Shown: positions 25,222 through 34,818, counted from the first letter of the stretch. The stretch: DNA of 64,000 nt from Caldilinea sp. CFX5 (GCA_021405325.1 QWII01000060.1:61169-125168), one strand, 5' to 3'. Numbers and translations are program-made. The notes: generated from the sequence alone by a model not told the origin.

Positions 25222-28200
25222 ATGCAAACTCAATTCGTACATGGGATCAGGAACAACGCAAGCTGGCGTATGGGCCTGATCGCCCTGTTCGTCGCTGTGC
25301 TGATCGGGTTGGCCGCGCCGCAACCGGCGCTGGCTGCCACCTTCACCGTAACCAAGCCCGCCGACACCAACGACGGCGCTTGTAATGCCGACTGTTCGTT
25401 GCGTGAGGCCATTATCGCCGCCAACGCTGCCCCCGGCGCCGATGTGATTACCCTGCCCGCCGGCACCTACACGCTCTCACGCAGCGGCGTAGACAACACC
25501 GCCGCCAATGGCGACCTGGACGTAACCGGCCCGCTAACGATTAACGGCGCGGCCCAGGCCACCACCATTATCCAGGCGGGGGCGAGTAGCCCTACGGCCA
25601 TCGACCGCGTCTTCTCGTTTAATCCCTTGGGAACGGCGACGGGCTTTGCCGTTTCCTTGAACAACTTGACCATCCGCAACGGCAAAAACCCCAACGCCTT
25701 TGCCACGCAGGAGAATGATGGCGGTTGTTTTGACTTTGACGGCGGCACGGCGGGCGCAGGCAGTCTGAGTTTGACCAGCGTCACGGTGAGCAATTGTGAA
25801 ACCACGGATGGCAGCGGCGGTGGCGCGGCGATCTTTTTACCCCACGGTGGCACGATCAACTTCAGCGGGGCGACCATTCAGAACAACATTGCCAGCCGGG
25901 GCGGCAATAACTTTGGCGATGGCGGCGGCCTGATCTTTAGCTGCGTTCAGTCGGGCGGCACGTCCACTGTCACCATTGCCAATTCCACGATCAGCGGCAA
26001 CAGCACCCGTTCGCTGGGTGGCAACAACAGCGGGAGTGGCGGCGGCATCGTCAACTTTGGCGTCTGCACCCCAGGCACGGCTACGGCGAGCATGCAACTG
26101 CACGCCGTCACCATCAGCGGCAACAGCACAGGCAACGACGGCGGTGGCATCTATTCCGGTGGTGCTTTAGTTATCGACAACGTCGGCGGCCCCAGCGTGA
26201 TCAGCAACAACAGCGCCGGGCGTAGCGGCGGCGGCATCTGGCTCAATCATCCGAACACCACCAGCACCATCAGCAAAGTGACCTTCAGCGGCAACAGCGC
26301 CGGCGACGCGGGCGGCGCCATTCGGCTGGACAGCTCCAGGCCCGGCAATGCGCTGAACGTCAGCTTTTCGCGCTTTGTCAACAACACGGCGGCCAGCGGT
26401 AAAGCCAGTGCGCTCTCGGTCTACAACGGTGATGCTATCGTCAGCAACAACTGGTGGGGCTGTAGCACCGGCCCCAGCGCCGCCCCTTGTGACACCGCCA
26501 AGCTCGACCCGGCCTCCGGCACCACCGGGCCGTTGGGCACCGGCACGCTCAATTTCACCCCCTGGCTGCGTCTGAACCTGACCGCCGCGACGAACCCGCT
26601 GGTCACCGGCCAAAGTACTGGCTTGACGGCCAGCTTCTTAACCGACTCCAGTGGCGGCGCCGTGGCCTTGAGCAACCTCACGCTGCTGCTGGGTCAGCCG
26701 GTGACTTGGAGCGGCGTGGGCGGAACCATTTCCGGCCAACAGACGACGATTCAAGCGAACGGCACGGCCACCGCCAACTACCAGGCCACCGCTGCCGCTG
26801 CCGGCAACCAGGCCGTGGCCAAAGTGGACAACGATGGCATGACCACCGGCTCGAATGTCCGGGCGATCACTGTCAATAAAGCCAACACCACCGCCACCAT
26901 CACCGCAGACACGCCGGATCCCTCCGTCTCCGGCCAGCCGGTCGCCGTCAATTATAATGTTACGGTCAATGCGCCTGGCGCCGGGACACCGACGGGCAAC
27001 GTCACGGTGAGCGATGGCGTCAATAGCTGCACCGGCACGGTAGCCGCGGGGACATGTAACATCTCTCTCAGCACCGTTGGCGCCCGCACCTTGACGGCCA
27101 CCTACGCGGGTGACAGCAACTTCACCGACAGCACCTCGGCCGGAGCAGCGCATACGGTCACCACGGCGACCCAAGCGCCGCAGATCACCACGCAGCCAAC
27201 GAACCAGAGCGTCTGTGCTGGGGCAACCGCCACCTTCAGCGCCGCGGCCAACGGTACGCCCGCTCCGACGGTGCAATGGCAGGTCAGCAGCGACAACAGC
27301 GCCACCTGGAACGACCTGAGCGGCGAAACCAATGCAACATTGAGTGTGGTCACCAGTGCCGCCGACAACGGCAAGCAGTACCGCGCCCTCTTTACCAACA
27401 GCGCAGGCAGCGCCACGACTGACGCCGCCACCTTGACCGTCAACCGCGCCCCGGCCATCAGCATGCAACCGAGCAGTCAAACGGTCAATGAAGGCCAATC
27501 AGTCAGCTTTAGCGCCGCAGCCAGTGACAGCCCCGCCCCGACCGTGCAGTGGCAGGTCAGCAGCGACAACGGCGCAACCTGGAACGACCTGAACGGCGCC
27601 ACCAACGCCACGCTCACCTTTACGGCACAGAGTGGCGACAATGGCAAGCAGTACCGGGCGTTCTTCAGCAATAGCTGTGGCACGACCACGACCAACACGG
27701 CCACGCTTACGGTCAACACGCTGCCGCCACCGGACACGACCGCGCCGGACACAACCATCGACAGCCAACCGGCCCAGCCCAGCAACAGCAGCAGCGCCAG
27801 CTTCACCTTCAGCGGCACGGACAATGTTACCCCTGCGGCCAGCCTGACCTTCGAGTGTAGCCTGGATGGCGCGGCCTTTGCCGCCTGTACCAGCCCGCAG
27901 AATTACAGCGCTCTGACTGATGGCTCACACACCTTCCAGGTGCGCGCCAAGGATGCGGCTGGCAACGTCGATGCGACCCCGGCCAGCTACACATGGACGA
28001 TCAACACCGCCAGTGGCAACCTCTTTATCGCCAGTTGCGGCGGCTATGATGTCTACCGCACCCCGCAGGGGCAATACACCGCCGCGGGCTGGAGCGGCGC
28101 CATCCTGGTCGGCACGGCCAGTAGCAACACCCTCAACGGTGGCAGCGGGCCTGACCTGATTCTCGGCTTGGGCGGCAATGATAGCCTCAGGGGCAACGGC

Positions 28201-28788
28201 GGCGACGACGTACTCTGCGGCGGCGACGGGGTCGATCTAGTGCAGGGTCATGCCGGCAACGACTATCTGGATGGCGGCAATGGCAGCGACGCACTCAATG
28301 GCGGCAGCGGCGACTATGACACCCTGCTAGCTGGCGATGGCAATGATGCACTGCTTGACGGCGATGGTGTGAACAATGCCAGTGGCGGTGCAGGTAGTGA
28401 CACCTTCGCCCTGGCGCTGCGCCCTGGCTGGCGTGATCTCAACGGGCAAGCGCGCTTTGCCGGTCTGGCTGCCGGTTATGGCAACGACACCGTGGGTCTG
28501 GCGATTCTCGATCCCGTCGCCTTCTTTGTCGACATCACCGGCGACGAGCGGGACAACCCGCCCAGCCCATTCGAGGGAACCAACGACACCCTGGCGCTGA
28601 TCGGCGTGATCGACCCGGCCTCGACCATCATCAAGTTTGAGCAACAGGTCATCCTCAGCGCTACTGCCACACCAACCATCCCCGGTGAGGAGAGCGGCAC
28701 CGAGTATCTGAGCGAACCCGTGGGCGACGAAGCAGCAACGCCTATCGGCCAAGCCAACCGGATCTTCCTGCCACTGGTCAATCGCTGA
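25222..28788 (+). CDS. Secreted beta-helix / Ig-like / RTX-repeat surface protein
   Basis: The product is 1188 residues; AAGGAGAG precedes ATG 25222. The signal peptide ends ALAATF near residue 40. ADTNDGACNADCSLREAI at about 50-68 is the CSLREAI motif typical of bacterial parallel beta-helix surface proteins; Asn/Gly-rich helix coils run to about 430 (TISGNST, GGGIxxxG). Then come an Ig-like repeat (about 555-650), two related Ig modules (QPTNQSVCAGATATF and QPSSQTVNEGQSVSF), and one FECSLDGAAFAACTSPQ module shared with the giant protein. Glycine-rich calcium-binding RTX nonapeptides (GGNDSLRGNGGDDVL) span about 970-1050. The C-terminus is NRIFLPLVNR. Likely a calcium-dependent surface protein. 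It is separated from the next gene by a hairpin. Confidence 0.88.
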   Translation: MQTQFVHGIRNNASWRMGLIALFVAVLIGLAAPQPALAATFTVTKPADTNDGACNADCSLREAIIAANAAPGADVITLPAGTYTLSRSGVDNTAANGDLDVTGPLTINGAAQATTIIQAGASSPTAIDRVFSFNPLGTATGFAVSLNNLTIRNGKNPNAFATQENDGGCFDFDGGTAGAGSLSLTSVTVSNCETTDGSGGGAAIFLPHGGTINFSGATIQNNIASRGGNNFGDGGGLIFSCVQSGGTSTVTIANSTISGNSTRSLGGNNSGSGGGIVNFGVCTPGTATASMQLHAVTISGNSTGNDGGGIYSGGALVIDNVGGPSVISNNSAGRSGGGIWLNHPNTTSTISKVTFSGNSAGDAGGAIRLDSSRPGNALNVSFSRFVNNTAASGKASALSVYNGDAIVSNNWWGCSTGPSAAPCDTAKLDPASGTTGPLGTGTLNFTPWLRLNLTAATNPLVTGQSTGLTASFLTDSSGGAVALSNLTLLLGQPVTWSGVGGTISGQQTTIQANGTATANYQATAAAAGNQAVAKVDNDGMTTGSNVRAITVNKANTTATITADTPDPSVSGQPVAVNYNVTVNAPGAGTPTGNVTVSDGVNSCTGTVAAGTCNISLSTVGARTLTATYAGDSNFTDSTSAGAAHTVTTATQAPQITTQPTNQSVCAGATATFSAAANGTPAPTVQWQVSSDNSATWNDLSGETNATLSVVTSAADNGKQYRALFTNSAGSATTDAATLTVNRAPAISMQPSSQTVNEGQSVSFSAAASDSPAPTVQWQVSSDNGATWNDLNGATNATLTFTAQSGDNGKQYRAFFSNSCGTTTTNTATLTVNTLPPPDTTAPDTTIDSQPAQPSNSSSASFTFSGTDNVTPAASLTFECSLDGAAFAACTSPQNYSALTDGSHTFQVRAKDAAGNVDATPASYTWTINTASGNLFIASCGGYDVYRTPQGQYTAAGWSGAILVGTASSNTLNGGSGPDLILGLGGNDSLRGNGGDDVLCGGDGVDLVQGHAGNDYLDGGNGSDALNGGSGDYDTLLAGDGNDALLDGDGVNNASGGAGSDTFALALRPGWRDLNGQARFAGLAAGYGNDTVGLAILDPVAFFVDITGDERDNPPSPFEGTNDTLALIGVIDPASTIIKFEQQVILSATATPTIPGEESGTEYLSEPVGDEAATPIGQANRIFLPLVNR

Positions 28789-28825
28789 GCGTGACAAGGT
28801 GACAGGGTGACAAGATGATCAATGA

Positions 28826-28858
28826 AGCCCCTAAGGGTTGCCGCAACCCTTAGGGGCT
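28826..28858 (+). terminator. Perfect hairpin after the beta-helix protein gene
   Basis: AGCCCCTAAGGGTTG and its complement (15 bp each) flank a three-base loop. It has no T-run, and is preceded by iterated gtgacaaggtgacaggg words (28791-28815). This CCCTAAGGGTTG type of hairpin may be a repeated genome element as well as a transcript end. Confidence 0.6.
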
Positions 28859-28925
28859 GGATCGACATCTGAAATAAAACACGATAATCAACCAAAGTAC
28901 GTAAGCTTCTCAGGGAGAATCGCCA

Positions 28926-30041
28926 ATGACAACGCTTCACACGCCACTCTTGACCCGTCGGCGCTTTCTACAACTCACGACAGTTGGGGCAACGGGTGTC
29001 ATGCTGGCAGCGCTTGTTGGTCGCGCCTATGCTGCACCGGTGCAACAGGGGGATCTAACCCGGTTGCAACTCAACCTGCCGCCCTACCCCTTCTTTGCCA
29101 ACCTGCAAAGCGTCATGACGGAGGATCGCCCCCTGCTCGACCGGCTGCTGGCGGCCTATGAACGGGAGACGCCCGGCGCAACGCAGCATCCCATCGACTT
29201 TCTCTCGCGCTATGTCCCGGTCTATGTTTTTGAACGGACGCTGCGACCCACTGAACCGGATGATCCGGCGCTCTCAACGCTGCTCTGGTTGATGCACCTG
29301 GCCGGCTACTTTGGCGGGGTGTGGCTGCGCACGGCGTTTGTCAATGCCGGCGTGCCGCGCGACGCCTTTCCTGTCGGCGAAGCCAGCTTTGCTGCGGTGG
29401 TGGCGCGCATCAACGGGGCGCTGGCAGCCTTCACCGGTGATGATGCCGGGGCGCTGGCCTATGCCGAGGCGAGCCTACGCGGCGGCAACTTGCAGGGGCT
29501 GACCGACAATTTCGGCTACAACGCCGGTTATCTCGACCAGATCTTCACCGGCGCCAAGCCGGCCAACGTGACCGCCCCCGCCGGTTATTTCACCTACAAC
29601 CCCGCCGACCTCTTCAACGGCTTTTATGGCGTGCCGGAAATCAAACCGCTGGATAACTGGCGTAAACAGGCCGAAAACGCGGCGCAGCGACCGGGCAGCC
29701 GCTATGCCGCCATTGTCCAGGGCGCCGGTGGCGCTGATACCCTGCCGGCGATTCAGTTGGCCGGGAATGGTCGCGGCAAGTTTGTCTGGGCGCCCGGCAA
29801 TCAGTTTAACCTCAACATCAGCAACTTCGACCAGGCCACCTATGACCTGCTGTTGGTGACGAGCGCCTACTTCTTGCAATGCGTCCAAGCCACCGGCCTG
29901 GCGGCGCTGGCATCGGCGGCAGTTGCCAACGCTGATTGGGCGCGCGCAGCGGTGCGTTCCAACGCCATGACCATCCCCTATGGCGGCAGCTACGGCGTCG
30001 GTCTCTTTGACGGCGCCGGCCAAATGCCAACCTTCACATAG
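28926..30041 (+). CDS. Tat-exported protein of unknown family
   Basis: The product is 371 residues; AGGGAGA precedes ATG 28926. The N-terminus LLTRRRFLQLTTVGATGV fits the twin-arginine motif (RRxFLQ), followed by a hydrophobic stretch and AYAAP cleavage site near residue 37. So it is probably exported folded, often with a cofactor. I recognise no catalytic motif in the mature part. It is mostly helical (LDRLLAAYERE, VVARINGALAAF, NADWARAAVRSNAM), with a tract PAGYFTYNPADLFNGFYGVP near 218-238. No metal-binding Cys or His cluster is evident. It precedes two EF-hand genes and may be exported to the same compartment, but this is only context. Confidence 0.75.
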   Translation: MTTLHTPLLTRRRFLQLTTVGATGVMLAALVGRAYAAPVQQGDLTRLQLNLPPYPFFANLQSVMTEDRPLLDRLLAAYERETPGATQHPIDFLSRYVPVYVFERTLRPTEPDDPALSTLLWLMHLAGYFGGVWLRTAFVNAGVPRDAFPVGEASFAAVVARINGALAAFTGDDAGALAYAEASLRGGNLQGLTDNFGYNAGYLDQIFTGAKPANVTAPAGYFTYNPADLFNGFYGVPEIKPLDNWRKQAENAAQRPGSRYAAIVQGAGGADTLPAIQLAGNGRGKFVWAPGNQFNLNISNFDQATYDLLLVTSAYFLQCVQATGLAALASAAVANADWARAAVRSNAMTIPYGGSYGVGLFDGAGQMPTFT

Positions 30042-30103
30042 GTAGACAGGGAAACAGGTAGACAGGTATCTGCCTACCTGTTTCCCTGTCTACCTGTTTC
30101 CCT
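30041..30103. repeat. TAGACAGG/CCTGTCTA word-iterated palindrome
   Basis: The left half ggtagacagggaaacaggta... and the right half tacctgtttccctgtctacc pair extensively around 30069-30073. The octamer tagacagg is the same word that builds the palindrome at 31355-31435, on the other side of the EF-hand genes. Confidence 0.7.
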
Positions 30104-30133
30104 ACACATAATCATTCAAAAGGAGCAACAACG

Positions 30134-30679
30134 ATGTTAACCGCATTGCAAACCCGCAAGTTGACCCGTGCCTTCCATCTCTTTGACCTCGACCAGAGTG
30201 GTCTGATGGATCGGCAGGATTGTGAATTGGTGGTGCAGGCGACGGCCCAGGTGATGGGCTATGCCCCCGGCTCGCCGGAATACACTGCCTATCATGATGA
30301 GTATATGGTCGGTTGGGAGGCGCTGTTAGTCTTAGCCGATAGCGATGGCGACCAGAAGCTGACGGCGGACGAGTTTTGCACCGCCTTTGGCAAACTAATG
30401 GCGCAGCCGGCGCAGTTCAATACCGTGGTTTTGGGTTTTGTCAAGACCGCCATTACGTTGTGGGACAGCAACCAGGATGGCAAGGTGTCCGAACAGGAAT
30501 ATAAGAACTATCTGCGCACCATCCAGGTGACGGAAGCCGAAGCCGCCGACGCCTTTCGCCGGCTCGATCTCGACCGGGATGGCTATTTGAGCCGGGAAGA
30601 GCTGTTCCAGAATATGAAAGAATATTACTTCACCGACGATCCCAACGCGCCGGGCAACTGGTTTTTCGGGCCGTTTTAA
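30134..30679 (+). CDS. EF-hand calcium-binding protein, copy 1
   Basis: The product is 181 residues with four EF-hand loops: DLDQSGLMDRQD near 17-28, DSDGDQKLTADE near 68-79, DSNQDGKVSEQE near 112-123 and DLDRDGYLSREE near 146-157. No signal peptide is visible, so it is probably a cytosolic calcium sensor or buffer of the calexcitin/calerythrin type known from actinobacteria. AAGGAG lies upstream of ATG 30134 (ggagcaacaacgATG). The upstream 16 bases and the first residues (MLTALQTRKL) are identical to those of the copy at 30810, so the pair is a tandem duplication. Confidence 0.88.
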   Translation: MLTALQTRKLTRAFHLFDLDQSGLMDRQDCELVVQATAQVMGYAPGSPEYTAYHDEYMVGWEALLVLADSDGDQKLTADEFCTAFGKLMAQPAQFNTVVLGFVKTAITLWDSNQDGKVSEQEYKNYLRTIQVTEAEAADAFRRLDLDRDGYLSREELFQNMKEYYFTDDPNAPGNWFFGPF

Positions 30680-30689
30680 TATCCTATTT

Positions 30690-30782
30690 GTAACTACTAA
30701 GCCCGCTCACAGCCGGTCCGTGACCGGCGTCCCAGGCGCCGGTCACGGACCGGCTGTAAGCGGGCAGCGTCTTGGTAGTTAC
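30690..30782. repeat. Large palindrome between the two EF-hand genes (CCGGTCACGGACCGG type)
   Basis: The outer arms GTAACTACTAAG and CTTGGTAGTTAC enclose inner arms cagccggtccgtgaccggcg and cgccggtcacggaccggctg. The inner core CCGGTCACGGACCGG recurs at 57957-57971, and the outer word taactaccaag recurs at 4490-4500. It lies between two duplicated genes, so it was either inserted after the duplication or carried with it. Confidence 0.8.
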
Positions 30783-30809
30783 TCCAATTTTCAACAAGGA
30801 GCAACAACG

Positions 30810-31355
30810 ATGTTAACCGCATTGCAGACCCGCAAACTGAACCGCGCCTTTACGCTTTTTGATGTTGACCGCAACGGTTTTATGGAAGGGGCGGATTGTG
30901 AACTGGTGGTGAGTGCAACCACACAGGCGATGGGCTACACCCTCGGCTCGCCGGAATATGAGCAGTATCGCACCGAGTACATGGCCGGTTGGGACAATCT
31001 CCGCCAATTGGGTGACAGCGACGGTGATCAGAAGCTGACGGCGGCTGAGTTTTGCACCGCCTATGACAAGATGATGGCGAACCGTGAGCAGTTTACCCTG
31101 GTGATTATGGGCGTCGTCAAAACCATTGTCGCCTTGTGGGACAGCAACAAGGACGGCAAAGTGTCGCAGCCGGAATATCATGCCTACCTGACCGCTTTCC
31201 ATGCCACCGACGCCGAGGCGGCCGCGGCCTTTCGTCAACTTGACCGCAACCGCGATGGCTATCTGACCACCGACGAACTGCTGAAAAGCGCCGAGGAGTT
31301 TTTTCTCAGCGATGATCCCGAAGCGCCGGGCAATTGGTTAGTCGGGCCGTTCTAG
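30810..31355 (+). CDS. EF-hand calcium-binding protein, copy 2
   Basis: The product is 181 residues, the same length as copy 1 and clearly homologous throughout, with the four loops DVDRNGFMEGAD, DSDGDQKLTAAE, DSNKDGKVSQPE and DRNRDGYLTTDE at equivalent positions. The C-termini end alike (DPxAPGNWxxGPF). I chose ATG 30810 with caaggagcaacaacg upstream, as in copy 1. An in-frame earlier start at 30720 would lie inside the palindrome and is not credible. It is probably cytosolic. Divergence between copies is spread out, so the duplication is not recent. Confidence 0.88.
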   Translation: MLTALQTRKLNRAFTLFDVDRNGFMEGADCELVVSATTQAMGYTLGSPEYEQYRTEYMAGWDNLRQLGDSDGDQKLTAAEFCTAYDKMMANREQFTLVIMGVVKTIVALWDSNKDGKVSQPEYHAYLTAFHATDAEAAAAFRQLDRNRDGYLTTDELLKSAEEFFLSDDPEAPGNWLVGPF

Positions 31356-31435
31356 ACAGGTAGACAGGTAGACAGGTAGACAGGTACTATTTCCCTGTCT
31401 ACCTGTCTACCTGTCTACCTATCTACCTATCTACC
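31355..31435. repeat. TAGACAGG/CCTGTCTA word-iterated palindrome after EF-hand copy 2
   Basis: About four tandem tagacagg octamers on the left (31355-31386) face about five ctacctgt/ctacctat octamers on the right (31394-31435). The element begins at the stop codon of copy 2 and could act as a transcript end. Confidence 0.75.
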
Positions 31436-31469
31436 CATCCACCCATTCAAAGCAATCGTTAGCAACACT

Positions 31470-34400
31470 ATGCGTACTGAGGTCAGACCAGCCACCCAAC
31501 CCGCCTTCCTGGTGTGGGTGACAGAACGATTTAACTTGCGTCCAGGCGAGAGTCGCCTGGTGGCATTGATCTTGCTCTTTACCATTGGCGCCTTTACCGC
31601 CAATGTGTTGGCCTACACGGCGGCTTACGCCCTCTTTCTGGATAAGTTTGACGCCCAGTCATTGCCCTATATTTATATCGGTGAAAGTATTATTTCGACG
31701 CTGCTCACGCTGCTCTATCTGCGCTTGAGCCGCCGCTATGCGCTGCTCAACATGCTCTTTGGGCAGCTCTTTGTCATGTTGGTGACTATGCTGGCTTATC
31801 GTGTCGGGCTGCTGCGTTGGGACAGTGGCTGGTTTATCTTTAGCCTGCCCATCTGGTATGCGGTGTTGAACAACCAGGTGAACGCAGCCTTTTGGACCTT
31901 GCTGGGGCGCCTCTTTAACATCCAACAGGGCAAACGGCTCTTTAGCCTGCTGATTGCCGGCCAGGAAGTGGCGACGGTGAGTATGGGGCTGCTCGTCCCT
32001 TTCCTGGTGGGCTGGGTCGGCACGCCGAATCTGCTGCTGTTGGCGGCACTGAGTATGACCGGCGCCGGCTGGGCGCTGCGCCAGATCGCACGGCGGGCGC
32101 CGGTGTTGTATGAACGCGAAGGCGCGGAGACGGAAAGTACAGATGCGCTGCCCGCAAGCGGCGCCAAACCAACGCTCTGGGCCGACCCCTACATCCGCCT
32201 GATCTTTGCCGTACTGCTGCTCTTTGGCCTGAGCGATAACGTCATCGACAATCTCTTCTACCAGCAAGCCGGCAGCCGCTTCGTCGATCAAAGCCAACTG
32301 GCGACCTTTTTGGGCGCCTTCACGGCCATTGTCGGCGGCATTAACCTGCTCTGCCAACTCTTTCTCGCCAGTCCGCTGCTGCGGCGTTTTGGCGTTCATG
32401 CCATCATTGTGCTCACCCCAGTCACATTGCTGGCGGCGACGGTTCCTTTTGTGCTGGTCGGGCTGGTTGCGCCACTGTCGCCGCTCGTCTTTTGGCTGGC
32501 GGTGACGATGAATGTGGCGCGCCGGGTGACCGATAAGTTTGATAATACCGCCGGTAATCTCCTCTATCAACCGCTCCCGCCGCCCCTGCGCGCTCAAACG
32601 CAGACCATTCTGGATGGGATCTTTGCCCCGGTGGTTGGGGGGATGGCGGGTCTCCTGCTTTTGTATCTGAACAATGTGCTGGCCTTCACCCCCTTACAAC
32701 TGGGATTGGTGCTGTTGCCGCTGGCGCTCGTCTGGGTCTTTGTCGCCACCAGGGTGGGGCGGCTCTATGCACAGCGGGTGCAACAAGCGCTGCGCCGCCG
32801 GTTGATTCAGGGCAACAGCGCCTTTCAACCCGATCGCGCCGGTCTCGATGCCCTGCGCCAACATCTGACTGATGCCCAACCCGGCTCTGTCCTCTATGCT
32901 CTGGGCGTATTGGAAGCGACCGACGGCGCCACCCTGAACGAAGTGTTGCCGCCCCTGCTCGACTACCCCAGCCCGGCGGTGCGGCTCGATGTGCTGGCGC
33001 GGCTGGAACGGCTCAATGACCCCGCCTTGCTGCCGGCGATCCAACAGACCTTGCACAGCGACCGGGAGCCACGGGTGCAAGCCGCGGCGCTGCAAACGCT
33101 GGCTGCCCTCGGCGGTCTGACCGAAGCGGTTGAAATTGATCATTACCTGGCCGCCGATGAACCCCATCTGCGCCAAGCCGCCATGATTGGCTTGTTACGT
33201 AGTGGCGCCTTGGAAGGAATTTTGGCCGTGGGTGAAACCTTGACCCGCCTGGTGGCGTCGCCGGCGGTCGCCGACCGCATCTTTGCGGCGCAGGTGTTGG
33301 GTGAAAGCCGGTTAGCCGGGTTGTACCGCCCGCTGCTCAAGTTACTGCATGATCGGGAGGCGAAGGTGCGCCAGGCAGCCTTGAGCGCCGTCGCCAAGAT
33401 CCAACACCCGCAACTGTGGCCGGTTGTCGTCACGGCCCTGTCTGTATCGCAGACCCGCGCCGCTGCCCAGACCGCGCTCATTGCCGGCGGGGAAGCGGTG
33501 TTGCCGACCTTGTTGCAAGCGGCGGCGCAAGCGGGGCCGGTGCGGGCGCACAATCGCACGGTCTGGCTGGCGCTGGCCCATATCTTTGGCCGCATTGCGG
33601 CGCCCCATAGTTGCGCCTTCCTGGTCACGCAGCTTACCTGTCCCGATGTGGTGGTGCGCACGGCGATTCTCACCGCGCTGCACCAGTGCGGCTACCGGGC
33701 CGACGCCGCGACGCGCCCGCTGCTGGAAACCGAGTTGCGCGCCGAGATTGCCCATGCCAGTTGGACGCTGACCCATCTGGTCGCCATTGGTGAAGCAGCA
33801 TCGGGGCCATTGTTGCTCCTGCGCAATGCCCTGTACGCCGACCTGGTCGAACAGCAGGCGCGCCTGTTGCTCTGGCTGGCGCTGCTCTATGACCCGGCCA
33901 CCCTGCAACGGGTGCGCACGGCGTTGGCCCTGACGCCGGGGCTGCGCCGCACACCGACGGATGAACAGCGCGCCTATGCGTTGGAGACGCTGGATCTCCT
34001 GTTGACCAAAGCGGTCAGCAAGCAGCTTCTGGTGCTGTTAGATGATCTACCACCGGCCCAGCAACTCAAACAGTTGACCGGTGACGCCACGCGCACACCG
34101 CTGCCGTTGCCCCGTCAACTAGCGGCGCTCATCACCGATGGTGAACGGTGGGTGGCGCCGTGGCTGCGCACCGTCGCGCTCTATGCGATTGCCCATGCGC
34201 TGCCGGCTGTACAGAATGACCCGACGCTGCAAGCGGCCGTCAACGACGCCGCCACGGCGGCGGATCCCCTGGTGCAAGAAACGGCGGCGTGGGTCAAGTT
34301 GGGGTTGAACAACGGCATGGTTGCTGGCCGTGGTGGCGCCGGCTTGCCCTCGCCGGGGGTGCTGCTCACCGTCGAAAAGGTCTTGATTCTCCAACGGGTG

Positions 34401-34814
34401 GAGATTTTTGCCGCCATGCCGGCTGCCATTTTGGTCGAAATCGCCGCCCACCTGCAGGAGCAATTTACTCCTGCCGGCGCCACCATCTTCACCCAAGGCG
34501 CGCCGGGAGAGAGCATCTATTTCATTGTGACCGGCGCCGTGGAAGCACTGGATGGCGCGCGGGTCTTTACCCGCATGGGCGAAGGGGAGATCTTCGGCGA
34601 GATGGCGCTATTGGATGGGGAGCCGCGCACGGCCACCATCCGCGCCACCGCGCCGACCCATCTCTTATCGCTGGATCAGGCGCCCTTTTATGAATTGATG
34701 GATGAACATATCGAAATTGCGCGCGGGGTGATTGCTGTCCTCGCCCAACGGCTGCGCGCCCGTACCGTCGATCTCAACCGGCTGCAGGCGCAACTGGCGG
34801 CGATTGGCAGATAG
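31470..34814 (+). CDS. NTT/MFS-like carrier fused to HEAT repeats and a cyclic-nucleotide-binding domain
   Basis: The product is 1114 residues. Residues 25-450 hold about 12 membrane helices beginning FNLRPGESRLVALILLFTIG, resembling the ADP/ATP (NTT, Npt1/Npt2) translocase family and related MFS proteins. About 470-860 are HEAT-like helical repeats (PSPAVRLDVLARLERLNDP, DREAKVRQAALSAVAKI). About 973-1097 is a cNMP-binding CAP-like domain: FTPAGATIFTQGAPGESIYF, then GEIFGEMALLDGEPRTATI, the phosphate-binding cassette with Glu and Arg. The C-terminal helix ends QLAAIGR. NTT-HEAT-cNMP fusions occur in several bacterial phyla; the substrate is not known. A ligand-gated carrier is the simple reading. 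The next gene is a class III cyclase, which could supply its ligand. Confidence 0.85.
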   Translation: MRTEVRPATQPAFLVWVTERFNLRPGESRLVALILLFTIGAFTANVLAYTAAYALFLDKFDAQSLPYIYIGESIISTLLTLLYLRLSRRYALLNMLFGQLFVMLVTMLAYRVGLLRWDSGWFIFSLPIWYAVLNNQVNAAFWTLLGRLFNIQQGKRLFSLLIAGQEVATVSMGLLVPFLVGWVGTPNLLLLAALSMTGAGWALRQIARRAPVLYEREGAETESTDALPASGAKPTLWADPYIRLIFAVLLLFGLSDNVIDNLFYQQAGSRFVDQSQLATFLGAFTAIVGGINLLCQLFLASPLLRRFGVHAIIVLTPVTLLAATVPFVLVGLVAPLSPLVFWLAVTMNVARRVTDKFDNTAGNLLYQPLPPPLRAQTQTILDGIFAPVVGGMAGLLLLYLNNVLAFTPLQLGLVLLPLALVWVFVATRVGRLYAQRVQQALRRRLIQGNSAFQPDRAGLDALRQHLTDAQPGSVLYALGVLEATDGATLNEVLPPLLDYPSPAVRLDVLARLERLNDPALLPAIQQTLHSDREPRVQAAALQTLAALGGLTEAVEIDHYLAADEPHLRQAAMIGLLRSGALEGILAVGETLTRLVASPAVADRIFAAQVLGESRLAGLYRPLLKLLHDREAKVRQAALSAVAKIQHPQLWPVVVTALSVSQTRAAAQTALIAGGEAVLPTLLQAAAQAGPVRAHNRTVWLALAHIFGRIAAPHSCAFLVTQLTCPDVVVRTAILTALHQCGYRADAATRPLLETELRAEIAHASWTLTHLVAIGEAASGPLLLLRNALYADLVEQQARLLLWLALLYDPATLQRVRTALALTPGLRRTPTDEQRAYALETLDLLLTKAVSKQLLVLLDDLPPAQQLKQLTGDATRTPLPLPRQLAALITDGERWVAPWLRTVALYAIAHALPAVQNDPTLQAAVNDAATAADPLVQETAAWVKLGLNNGMVAGRGGAGLPSPGVLLTVEKVLILQRVEIFAAMPAAILVEIAAHLQEQFTPAGATIFTQGAPGESIYFIVTGAVEALDGARVFTRMGEGEIFGEMALLDGEPRTATIRATAPTHLLSLDQAPFYELMDEHIEIARGVIAVLAQRLRARTVDLNRLQAQLAAIGR

Positions 34815-34818
34815 TTCT

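Noticed and set aside
30720..30809. An upstream start for EF-hand copy 2
   Set aside because: The extra codons come from the palindrome; the start at 30810 has the same ribosome site as copy 1.
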